From contig MNCI01020885.1 in NCBI GenBank assembly GCA_015680685.1, forward strand, positions 270,980 to 334,979: a DNA stretch of 64,000 bases, written 5' to 3'. A program made the position numbers and the translations under genes. The notes beneath the pieces were generated by a model. It was not told the origin of the DNA. It ran no database searches and saw only the letters and a program-made list of their open reading frames with translations. This DNA comes from Gnetum montanum. Taxonomy: Eukaryota; Streptophyta; Gnetopsida; Gnetales; Gnetaceae. Within the stretch, counting starts at the first letter, position 1; each line of letters opens with the position of its first letter. Of the stretch, positions 35,471 to 45,170 are shown in pieces.

Positions 35471-37250
35471 TTACTTGACTATTTTGCAACCTTCTATTAA
35501 AGGAATTTTATGTGTCATCACATCTTGTCTAAAAGCTTTAAGATCATCATAAGACCAAGCAAAATTGTCCAAATTATTTCTTAGACATGTTAACAAGTTT
35601 TTCTTGAAACTGTAATCTCTTTCCTTTATAATATTCAACATCTTTGGCATCCTATCTAATCCAAAATTCACTACCTCGAAATCTTGACTATCTGGGCTTT
35701 GTATATCCTTTTTTTGCTAATCTCCTACTTGAAGCAATTGATAAAAGCTAATATTGGCCTTGACATGTTTAAGTTCTTCAACCAAATCATACTCTCCATC
35801 ACCAATAAATCTTGGTTTCTTTATCCATTTATTAAAATACTAATTTGGAGTGCTTTGCTCCACTTGATTGTCTTTACCTTTATTCTTATCTCTTCTATTT
35901 GGCTCAAAAGCTTTTCTCTTAGTAGATGGATTAGTAATAACATTTGGAGGTCTAGAAGTAGTTATTCTTTCCTTAGATCGAAGATTATATCCATTTTCCT
36001 CTTTGTTATTACATTCTTCATTTGAAGACATATCTTCTTCAGAACTTGATAGAGAAGAAGTATCACTAGATCCATTGCTAGAAGATTTACTTGCATAATG
36101 AACACTAGATAACTCATTATTAGATTCAATATCAAGAAAGTTGGACATAATAAGGTCACTTTCATCCTCATCTTCTACTAATTTAGTGTCTTGATATTTA
36201 TGCTTTCTATTTTTCCTTTCTTCCTTGATATTAACTCTTGCCAAAGCTTTTTCAAGTTTCACTATTTGGTTAGACATATCTCTCATTAATTTTCCTTTTC
36301 CAGATTCTACTCTTTCATATTCTTTCTCTATCTTAACATGAGATGGACCTGGTAAAGCTTTAAATTGAGCAAAATCTTGCATAGGAATCATAAATCTTTT
36401 TTCTCTTTTTTGAATTGCAATATTTTCTTCAGGGTTCAAGTTCAACTATTTTTCTAACTGTATAGCCTCACTAAAGTAGTCATTTAGTGTAGTTAAGTTT
36501 GGAGTTCTCCTTAACCAAATTGAAATGTTGAGGTTGACAGCCTTAAGATAAGTTTCTTTAAGCATTTCTTCTGATGGTCTATATTGTCTTTGAAAGAGTC
36601 CACAAATTCGTTGAAACTTGATGTTAAAATCTCTAATTGACTCTTTCACTCCTTACTTAGCTTGTATCAGCCCACAGTATAGTTATTGTTGATCTAATTG
36701 ATTACCAAAGTGGGCCAAGAAAAGAGTCTTCATGTCATTCCAACTTGTAATACTATTACTTGGTAAGTTCAAATACCAAATCTAATCCATATCCTTTAAA
36801 TTTGATACAAACAACCTAAAAGCTTGATCTTGATGTTGAATATTTGCATGAGCTAAAGCTAACTCAAACATGTGAATATATTCTTCAGCTAAATAAGCTT
36901 TTCCAGGAATGAAAGGCTCAGGAAAATATTTGTAAACTACCTTAGGAATATCATTGTAATTTTGAAATCCTAATGGTGTAACTCTTTGCCAAGGATTTTC
37001 CATCCTATTCCTTTGGATAGTTGAACTCTTAGACTTTCTAGATCTTCTCTTATGAATTGATAAACCAGATATAATGGGTGATCTTCTTGATCTTCTAGTT
37101 TTTACTACACTACTTGTTCTCAATTCAAAAACTTTCTTTTGTTCTTGGGTGATCTTCTTGATCTTCTGATGAAGAATCAGTCTTAGAATCAAGAATATCT
37201 TTTGAAACTTTTAAATTTTCCAAACTATCAATCTTCTTGGTCATGAACTG
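35471..37250 (-). pseudogene. gag of element H with pre-RT segment; protease deleted
   Basis: A basic, serine-rich N-terminus (37192-37050) leads to the capsid domain, with YFPEPFIPGKAYLAEEYIHMFEL near 36950-36880 and ESIRDFNIKFQRICGLF at 36645-36595. A lysine-rich and then serine/glutamate-rich tail (36350-35980) ends with a basic stretch. Next is ELKHVKANISFYQLLQ (about 35760-35715), the motif that normally precedes protease. It is followed at once by the pre-RT segment, so the protease is absent. About four stops (TAG or TGA) interrupt an otherwise continuous frame. The protease loss could be specific to this copy or a trait of the family. Confidence 0.8.
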
Positions 37251-37344
37251 AAAATAGTATCTAATTTCTTAAGCCTCTATAGCAACAAAGAAATGTTGAT
37301 GTGCTAAAATTAGAAGGCTTATGAACTTAGAAGCTAAATTTTCA

Positions 37345-37362
37345 GCCCTCCTTCTAGCGCCA
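37345..37362 (-). other. Primer binding site of element H
   Basis: Minus-strand TGGCGCTAGAAGGAGGGC, seven bases inside the 5' LTR edge. It differs from the tRNA-Asp type sites of the other elements. The matching tRNA was not verified. Confidence 0.65.
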
Positions 37363-39089
37363 AACGAACTATTGGTGACCGTTTGGGACACGACTTCCAA
37401 CGAGTGTCCTCGAATAGGATTTAGGTGATTGCTAATCTCTAGCAACACCAAGGCCCAGATACCTCCAAATAGACTCTGTAGTTAATGTGAGTATGTTTGT
37501 GTGTTGTTGCGGTCTATGGTTGTGAAAAATGAAACGATTGCATTGTGTGTAAACTACAAATGACTTATCTTAAACAAATTCAGCCAACTTTTCCAAGTAC
37601 TGTGAATTGTTGAGTTCCTATTTTGTTCAATTGCCTAGTCTACATGGTCCTTATAATACCTATTTGTAACAAATAAAATTTTTTAAAAACATTTAAGCAC
37701 AACTTCACGAATATACTTCTAATTTTCCCTAGAGAAAGAAATAGTTCCACAAGAAAACTAGAAATAGAGCAAGATTCAATAGAAATAGAAAGGAAAGGAA
37801 GCAGATTTGTGTTAGGACCTCAAATGTTTAAACAAGGTAAAATGATATGAGTAAACACTTCGCAATAAAGCTATCCCAAATTCAATAACTATGAATTGTT
37901 CAAACTTCCAAGGCTCAAATAAGCAATTTCTTCAAGACAATCCTACTATGATACCAAAAAATTACATATTTCAAACTATCTTAGCTAACTTCTCTCCCAA
38001 GAAAGGAAGTTATAACTTACCCAACTAGTTAGGAGATATTTCTTGAATCTAGTTAGGAAGTTATACAAAAAATTAGGAGGAACTTATGCTAACATTGACA
38101 TTTGTAAATATTACAAATATTTTATAGGCAACAACCTATACAATAATTTTTGAAAAATAAATTCAAGACCTCAATCTTATGAGAGCTTCATTCAATTTTT
38201 CTTTTAGGATTTTTAATTTCCCATTGTGTATAAAGCTTTAGTAATTCACTCGGGATAATTAAATTAATGATAGGTCTTTAACAAGGGCTTCATACCATTA
38301 TCACATTCGAGAAATTACCAAAATTATATTTTGACCACTAGACCATGTAAAATTGAAATTTTATTTCTGTAACTCCAATTTCGGGCATTCGGGATTTGTA
38401 TTTATCTTCAGCGATGAATAAACTGCAACTCTGATTTATCGGCATTGGCTAAAACATCTTCTAGTTCTGCTAATTCGATTATACACCTGTCTTATTGTGC
38501 CTTCTTGTCTCTGTTTCTACGTTCAGTGGATTGGTATGGCAATAACAAATGCATCGGCGTCAAGCACTACTGTTTTTTTTTATAAGGTTATTTGCAGGTT
38601 CACCATTGCAAAGTTTCCTAACTTCGTACATATCCCTGCATTTGGAATGCATTTTAATCGAAGTGATTCTAATAATGGTATCTACATTAAAACCCTTTCA
38701 AAATCATTCGGTGATAACTGAAAGTTGTTACGCCTCTTCGAATTTGCACATTAGGAAGCTATTAAAGCAATGAGATAGAACCAAAATGCAGCAACCAAAA
38801 TGTATTTCCATGCGTTGCCAATGAAATTTGTGAAACAACGTAGAGGCCAGTAAGGTTTGATGGCGTTATGATCATGTAATCACTCCTCAACTGCATGTCG
38901 TAGACTGCTGCATAGAACAAGAGCTCGTTGATGTAGCGGCAGTGCTGGAGAAGAGGGTAGTTTAATTTGATGAAGATTTCCTCATATTATCAAGAAAATC
39001 TAGTAATGAGACTGGGGTTTCAACGAAACATGACTCTTTTTCTATGTGTGGATGAGGGTTTCGATTTTTCTCATCTCTCACTGCCATGT

Positions 39090-39175
39090 TCATGGCAAAG
39101 GAGGTTTCGTTGCCCAGGGACTTGGCCATGCCCATGGCGATGGTGGTTTTACGGTGCCTGACTGCGCTGCAATAA
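39090..39175 (-). pseudogene. Captured RuvBL2-like fragment in H 5' LTR
   Basis: Better preserved than its twin at 30851-30928: KTTIAMGMAKSLGNETSFAM in frame. Just upstream, codons for Q-S-G-T are followed by a one-base deletion inside the Walker A glycine-lysine-threonine. The two copies decayed at different positions, and both agree best with a RuvBL2 source. Confidence 0.7.
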
Positions 39176-39204
39176 GCACCGCACGGTTGGCGATTTTATC
39201 ACTC

Positions 39205-39370
39205 CTACTACCCTGGTAAAAATGTGATTGTCTAGAACGTCATGATTGGGAATTGACTGGAAGCTTTACAACTTTTTGGGTGATTCAGAAAATTAGGGAT
39301 TCAACCCAATCAAATTACTTTTGTTCATGTTCTGTTTTCTTGCTTTCACGTAGGATTTGTGCACGAATGA
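39205..39370 (+). pseudogene. Captured PPR-protein fragment in H 5' LTR
   Basis: Same segment as 30976-31131. Here the tryptophan codon of the WNAM motif is TAG and other changes break the frame. Confidence 0.75.
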
Positions 39371-39385
39371 TTAATTTTTCAATCT

Positions 39386-39607
39386 TCAGAGAGAACCTTC
39401 AGAATAGTTGACGTTGCCTTCAAAGTTGTTAAATGATAAATTTAAAACCTGAAGAAAAGTAAGGTTGGACAAAGACTCTAGAATAGGACCTATAATCTTG
39501 TTATGAGAAAGACCCATGTTCTCCAGCTGTGTAAGCTTGTTGCCCAGGGATTTTGATCGGTTTCCATCAAAATTGTTGAAGGAAAGATTAACATTGACTG
39601 CGTTCAA
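39386..39607 (-). pseudogene. Captured LRR fragment in H 5' LTR
   Basis: Open for 73 codons: NVNLSFNNFDGNRSKSLGNK, then LTQLENMGLSHNKIIGPI and LSNLTFLQVLNLSFNNFEG. It contains two full plant-type LRR units and a partial one, and it lacks the stop seen in the twin copy. Confidence 0.78.
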
Positions 39608-40070
39608 CCATTCAACAATATGAATTGCAATGTTCCTGTTTAATCAATGCAGAAATAATTTTACCCTGCACCACCAGACTGCTGAATTTATGTTGTTGTA
39701 GAGATATGCTTTCCAAAAATAAAATGGATACAAAATCAATTTTACTTGAGATGCTCTTTGATTTGCTACATATTCATATCATATAAATTATACATATAAA
39801 AATTGGACTTCCTCCATAATCTTGCTAGACTTTAGTTCCGTAAAGCCCAATGTATCATAATATATTTATATATCTATATTGTTGCCTTGTAAAATGCATT
39901 GCTCAGAGATATAAGAATGCTACTCCTATATATTTTTTCCTTAAATTAAAAGAATGTTGTTGTTAACTTATTCTTTTCCTTTCAAACTGAAATTTTTGCC
40001 ACTTCTCCAAAAACTCTTAACCAATTTAATCCTGCCAACCTACTCCATGAAATGGCCAAATGTGCCAACA

Positions 40071-40075
40071 CTTAG
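40071..40075. repeat. Target-site duplication of H, right copy (CTTAG)
   Basis: Identical to 28495-28499. The following AGGGTATAAAATGATG continues the EF linker. Confidence 0.92.
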
Positions 40076-41279
40076 AGGGTATAAAATGATGTGATGGTGA
40101 TGTGTAATGAGTGAAAATTACAAGGGTTACACAAGTGGGTCCTCCCCAAAGCAAGTTCCTACCTATGATGCCCTTACATAACTATACCAAAAATTTCTGT
40201 AGGCACTAAAAGGGTTAAATGTAATCCATACTAGCTCCACAAAACACACACATGTAGATACCACCATAATGAGGTATGAATTCAATGATACACAAGACAC
40301 AGGTTCCAAATACATGAATAGTGAGATGAGGTGAATTGTAGAAGGGATTGCACAGATTGTGACATGAGGTAACTAACCCACGTCACAATGAATCCTAAGT
40401 GTAGGGCATGATTAATGTGGCATTAACCTATCCCTCCAAAATCAAGACCAAGTCCATTCCATCGATTAGTGACATTGCATTGTTTCATCCCATGATGGAC
40501 AACCATAAGAGTACCATGACAACAAGTCATATGATCACTTGGCATTTCATTCAAGGGAGGAGTGATTTGAAATTGCTTTGTGGTACTTTGGGCTTGATCT
40601 TTTCTTTTTATTTTTGTTTGGCTGCTTTAGCACACTCTTCTTACTCTTCCATTTTTTTATTTTTTTTGAATGCTTAATCCAAAGAAGCTTCCTACCTTTA
40701 GGCATCGGTACATATCTTTCTAGTGGGACCCCCTAGAATAGCATTGAGTTTCTTGAGTGAGTGCCTTTATTACTCTTACTTCCATTTTTTGTTAGATCTA
40801 CAAGGATCTTAGTACAACCAGGCTACATGATAACTCCTTCAGATGTCACCAAAGAGAATCCACAAGTCCCCTTGATGTCACATCCTAGCCATTCCCTCGT
40901 AGTCCATCAAATTTTCACTCTAGGTATAATGAGAACAAAATTACTTTAAGTTTTAATGATGTCAAGAATATCATCATACCCAGACTAGAACCTCTTATTA
41001 ATAGAATGGTTGGGTGGATGTGGTGGGCTCACTATCCAAATAATTAGCCACCCAAGATTTGATAGCATACACCAACACCTCAACCAATGAGTCACATGAG
41101 TGTTTTATTCATAGATGAGATTATCCATAAAAAGATAAAAATATAAAATAATAAATAAATAAAAATATGAATAAATAAATAAATAAAAACATAAAACAAC
41201 AAATTGAAAGATGAAAAAAATTAGAAAACAAAAAATTGTAATATTAATAAAAAGGAAAAACATTTATTAATTCTGTTTG
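40076..41279 (-). other. Noncoding linker of EF, right part
   Basis: Aligns with 5355-6400 of B at high similarity (for example CCTCCCCAAAGCAAGTTCC in both). Ends in an A-rich stretch next to the gag stop codon. Confidence 0.7.
41140..41190. repeat. (AAAT)n-like simple repeat
   Basis: Run of AAATA/AAAT units in the linker of EF. Confidence 0.85.
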
Positions 41280-43544
41280 TTAGAATGGGGGATGTCCCCC
41301 ATAACTGAACCTTTGATCATGGCGAGAATTAATAAATGGAAAGTGTGGATTCATGCATGTTGAAAATGTTGGGGATCAATCATATCCCAACCACTGGGTG
41401 TCTTTTGATGTGGTGGTTGGAATGTACTGATATTGGGGTTCACATACTAGACCATAATAGACATAGTGGGGGAGGTTATATGATGGGGTCATGGGATAAG
41501 GAGCTACCCCACTATGGCACCCTTGACTGTAAGATGGCATGCAAGGATCAATGTGTCCCCCTCTGTAGTTATATTCATTAGGCCGCATGGTTGTTAGAGT
41601 ATTGATTGGTGACCCTGATAAGATAACACGAGGTGTTGAGTTCGAGGAGAAGGATGCATCATAGCATTGAACTTGCACTGGGTTGGAAGATGTAGTGGGT
41701 TCAACATCATGCTACTTTTCTCTATGTCCATGCCTAAAGAAATGGTGCTTTTAAGTACTTCCACTACTGTTGATAGTAGTAGCACAAGTAGCATTCATAA
41801 GTTGGTGCTATGGTGCAAAACCTTATGATACAATTGGTGGCAATGTAGAAGGAGGTGAAGGATGAGAATATTGTTGTTGAGGAAAAGTGTAATGTACATG
41901 AGGTGGGGACCTTGTTGGAGATGGTATGAGTGGATAGTATTCTGGAGAATGATAATGATGAAGTGAAGTATAGGATGATGATTCGGTTGGAGAAATAGGG
42001 TGTTGAACATAGTAAGCATTTGGCGTTGGGACATACAAAGGATATGGTTGGGTTGGAAATAGCCTCCCCCATGATTGAGGCTTTTTCCACTATGGTTGAA
42101 CCCAATAACTTTGTATGAAATCTAGATGTAACACTACTTCTCAATGCTCATGTAAATGTGACAAAACTAGGCATTGGCCTTTGGGGTGATCATACATATA
42201 GATGTTACATTGATAAGTAAAGTTGGCAGTTGTGTTCTTATTCTTATTATCTTCTACCCTTTGTTCTGATTGTTGCGTGGTGTCCTATCCTGTTTCTTGA
42301 TTTGACATAGTTTTACCTCTACTATTGTTAGCATATTCTCCATATTTTCCATGCACCCACTCTATCATCTTATTAATCTTTGCCTCGATTTCATCTAGTG
42401 ATTATTGCATTAGCAAAGGTAGAAATGGTTGCACTTCCTCAAGGTGAGCTTATTTCTCCTCTTTATGGTTATGGACCTTTGCTAGTTCAAGATTTTGGTC
42501 CCATTAAGAGCTTTCAACATTCTCCCATTTAGCCATTTCTCCTTCTTCTTTTTCCTCCCACTTAATAAGCTCTTGGAGTTGGTGGGTTCGTAGCTTGTAT
42601 AGTTGATCTCGGGCATACATCCCTAGGGTTTCCCTTGTTTCGTTATGGAGCCCATCCATGATGTGATACATTAGCCTTTCCTTAGAGAATCCATGGCCTA
42701 GGCATTTGTTTAACAAAGAATAGTATCTTTCTAAGGCCATATCCAAGGTTTCATGTTTCCCTTGTTTCCATTCTTGGATTTTTCTCCTCAAGATCGACAC
42801 TCTGGCATAGGTTTGATATCATTCTATAAAGAGTTCTACCATTGTTGGCCAACTATGGATTGATTTTGGTTTTAAGGATCTGTACCACACTTTTTCTTTT
42901 CCAACAAGTTTCATAGGAAAGAGCTTAAGTTTTTCCCATCCATTATCGATATTATTCCATACACAAGCATCATAGAAGGCTGGTATATGCTGTAGACGGC
43001 TTTCCTTACGATGCCTGTGGGATATTCAAACATATTCTTGTATATGTGTTAGGCTCTTAGTGGCTAGTAGGGGTTCATGGTCACTAGGTGGATTATGATT
43101 TTGCAAGTTGAGATGATGTTTTCCTTCTTCATGTTGGTGTTCTTGATTTTCTTTATGAGCTTGATTTTTAGTTCTATGTCAATCCCTTGAAAGATAGTCA
43201 TCCATGTCATGATCTGACGTTGAAGGAGTAGAGGAAGAGAAAGAACTAAAAAACTTATCCTGACTTTTGTAAGTCTTCCAATCATCCCCTAACAGATTCT
43301 TGTTAGTTATTGAGAGGGTCCTAAGCATTTTGAGCCTCCTTGTTTTGTGGGCTATCCCCTCTTTACTAGGGGTTTCAGAGTTGGTTGACAAGAATCCTTG
43401 AGTATCATTAGGATACTCATGAACATATGGAATTCTCACATAAATTTGAGTACTCCAAACTTTGTCTTCCTCATATAATTCATTGGTTCTCCAATGAGTT
43501 GCCTCACTAGTTGTGGCATTAGCATAGTCTTGTGAGAGAAACAT
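41280..43544 (-). pseudogene. gag of element EF
   Basis: Starts at ATG 43544, 117 bp inside the PBS, with MFLSQDYANATTSEATHWRT, matching J (MCLSQDYDNATTSKAIHWRT) and B. It has an extra acidic/serine segment (43290-43180) not in B. The capsid domain is at 43000-42500 (KVWYRSLKPKSIHSW, SILRRKIQEWKQGKHE, KERLMYHIMDGLHNETRETL, then KWEEKEEGEMAKWEN). The zinc knuckle near 42215-42180 reads CNIYMYDHPKGQC, so its second cysteine is now tyrosine. The tyrosine/proline-rich tail ends YGGHPPF-stop at 41280. Several stops are present, most at Q or W positions. Confidence 0.82.
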
Positions 43545-43660
43545 TGTTGTGAGTGGTGTGTGACTTAATTGGATTTAATTTAATTTCTTTTCTAAAGGAT
43601 ATATCATTAATACTTCTTACAGTGATCTTGTATGATATAACTAGTGTAAATAACTAACAC

Positions 43661-43680
43661 TTTCCTTAGCAACAGTGCCA
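43661..43680 (-). other. Primer binding site of EF (tRNA-Asp type)
   Basis: Minus-strand TGGCACTGTTGCTAAGGAAA, one base from the LTR end; a decayed version of the B site. Confidence 0.75.
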
Positions 43681-43681
43681 A

Positions 43682-44555
43682 TGATGAGTCGTGAGGTACC
43701 CCTACACTCAACCATACGAATACGAGCGTTCATGCACGATCCGATTGAACTCTGCAAATGGGCTAGTTGTGGTATCTAGATAGTTACTCATTGATTGCAA
43801 TTCGCTAGCTTCCCATCTGGACTAGTATTTGCTTTATCACGTATGGTTTAGTCTAGAGTGAGTAGTCCTAAACTAGTGCTACTCCTAGAGGCAATAGAAA
43901 ATAACTTTAATTAAGCTAGGAGGAAAAGGGAGAGAGAGAGAGAGTTTAGCTAATAAGATGTAGGGGGAGAGAATCTAAACTAGCTTAAGTGCGATGAGCA
44001 TATATTCCTCAATCATCCGTACACATCTTGGACCTCATGTACGACTACTACTGGGATTACCAAGCACATATCCTAGGTACACTACTGGGATACCAAGTAG
44101 TCACACTTAAACTCTCATGATTAAGTCATACTCATTCTGCGTTTAATAATGGGGATAGGTGTTGAGGCTAAAGAAGTATTAATTAAGAAAGCAATGAATA
44201 ATAATTAAATAATTAAACCTAGTGAAGGTTGCAATGATGAAGTAATCTCGATCTTTATTTCTGGTCATGTGTGTGTCCAAGTACATCACACTCGAATAAA
44301 GGTGCCATACAATTACAATCATCACACTGCGGGAATGCAGTGGGAGAAAGGGTTGAGAAGAACTAAAAATGAAAACTAACTTCTAATTGAACTACCCTCC
44401 CAGTCCATGTTCCTACATGTGTATTTATAGGCCCCCATAGGAGTCATGATATCGTGTATCTGATATCACTAGCCAGGATGCGATATTGCATACCCGATAT
44501 CATGGATCCAATATTGTGGGTCCGATATCAGAGCCTAATGAATCATGATTCATTA
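43682..44555 (-). repeat. 5' LTR of element EF
   Basis: Partner of 23809-24691. Plus-strand start TGATGAGTCG; end GATTCATTA (family end TCATCA, one C-to-T change). TATA-like box on the minus strand at 44422-44429. GATATC-word array at about 44445-44530. A GA-rich run at 43920-43945 is shared with the 3' LTR. Confidence 0.85.
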
Positions 44556-45170
44556 GTTAGCTTTTCAACTATTCTAACTTATCAATTTCTTCCATGTCAA
44601 CACTTGTAATTTTGTTTATCAATTCCATGCACATATTAGATTTACTTTCTTCTTTAGTCATCAACCATTGGATGCCTTCCTATTGATTGGCTACTACATT
44701 TAGACACTTTTGTACACACATCCCTTCTATACATCCATTGCAAGTTGTAATGGTGTTATATTTTATGGTCAAAATTTTCTACACATAATTGCATCCATTA
44801 TCATTGTATGTAGTACATGAAACTCTATGGCTCTAAATGATACTAGCTTCATCTTCCTTAGAGATTTCCAAGGACAAATCTCTAATCCCAAGCTTGGCAT
44901 TTATACTGCTAAGTCATGCTCTTTCTAAAATTATGGAAAATTTTCCTTTGTTCGTTTTCCCATGGATGACTAAAAAGCTAGCTAGATAGGACCAACCATT
45001 GATAGTAATGATAACATATTCCACTTATTTAAGTGAAATAGCAATGGACTAGTTTGCAAGCTCTAATTGAATGTTACTCTTCTTTAGTAGGGGTAGATTC
45101 CAAGCCTTGTACATGTCTTGCAAAATGAGATTTACTCTTAACCCAAAACTAAGAGATCCTTTCATGGTTC
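44556..45170 (-). pseudogene. Element DG, right fragment: protease region
   Basis: Continues DG pol from 23808. Colinear with C from about 17787 to 18400. The active-site block near 45155-45125 reads GSLSFGLRVNLIL, where C has LLDFGLGVNLIL, so the catalytic aspartate is lost. The downstream segment (PLG..E, SYP, FLVIH) is recognisable with stops. Confidence 0.7.

Larger units (their letters stand above)
28500..40070 (-). mobile_element. Element H: Tat-like Ty3/gypsy retrotransposon with gene-carrying LTRs
   Basis: 11571 bp with a perfect CTTAG duplication. LTRs start TGTTGGC and end GCCAACA (7-bp inverted repeat; the first bases of the right copy mutated to TATTGG). Minus-strand order: 5' LTR (40070-37370), PBS, gag (37250-35690), pre-RT, RT and RNase H (35470-34061), integrase (34042-32942), accessory ORF (32511-32035), polypurine tract, 3' LTR. 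Protease is missing between gag and RT. The integrase has a GPY/F-type end and no chromodomain, which together with the long LTRs points to the Tat lineage. In a 190-bp comparison I count about 12 LTR differences. Confidence 0.9.
37370..40070 (-). repeat. 5' LTR of element H
   Basis: 2701 bp, partner of 28500-31844. Terminal TG has become TA. A deletion of about 620 bp lies at 37966. It contains the same set of gene fragments in the same order and strands. Confidence 0.9.
23809..44555 (-). mobile_element. Element EF: pol-less Athila-like retrotransposon carrying element H
   Basis: LTRs at 23809-24691 and 43682-44555 share TGATGA/TCATCA-type ends. Minus-strand order: 5' LTR, PBS, gag (43544-41280), linker, [H], linker, 3' ORF (27663-24893), polypurine tract, 3' LTR. 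Without H and its duplication the element is about 9.2 kb. Sequence on either side of H joins to match an uninterrupted stretch of B (5340-5380), which proves both halves are one element. No pol genes are present. It splits DG pol, whose halves lie at 23808 and 44556. Confidence 0.85.

Noticed and set aside
39386-39607. Functional LRR gene
   Set aside because: Only about 73 codons with two repeats, no start context, signal peptide or transmembrane/kinase part, and the twin copy in the other LTR has a stop.
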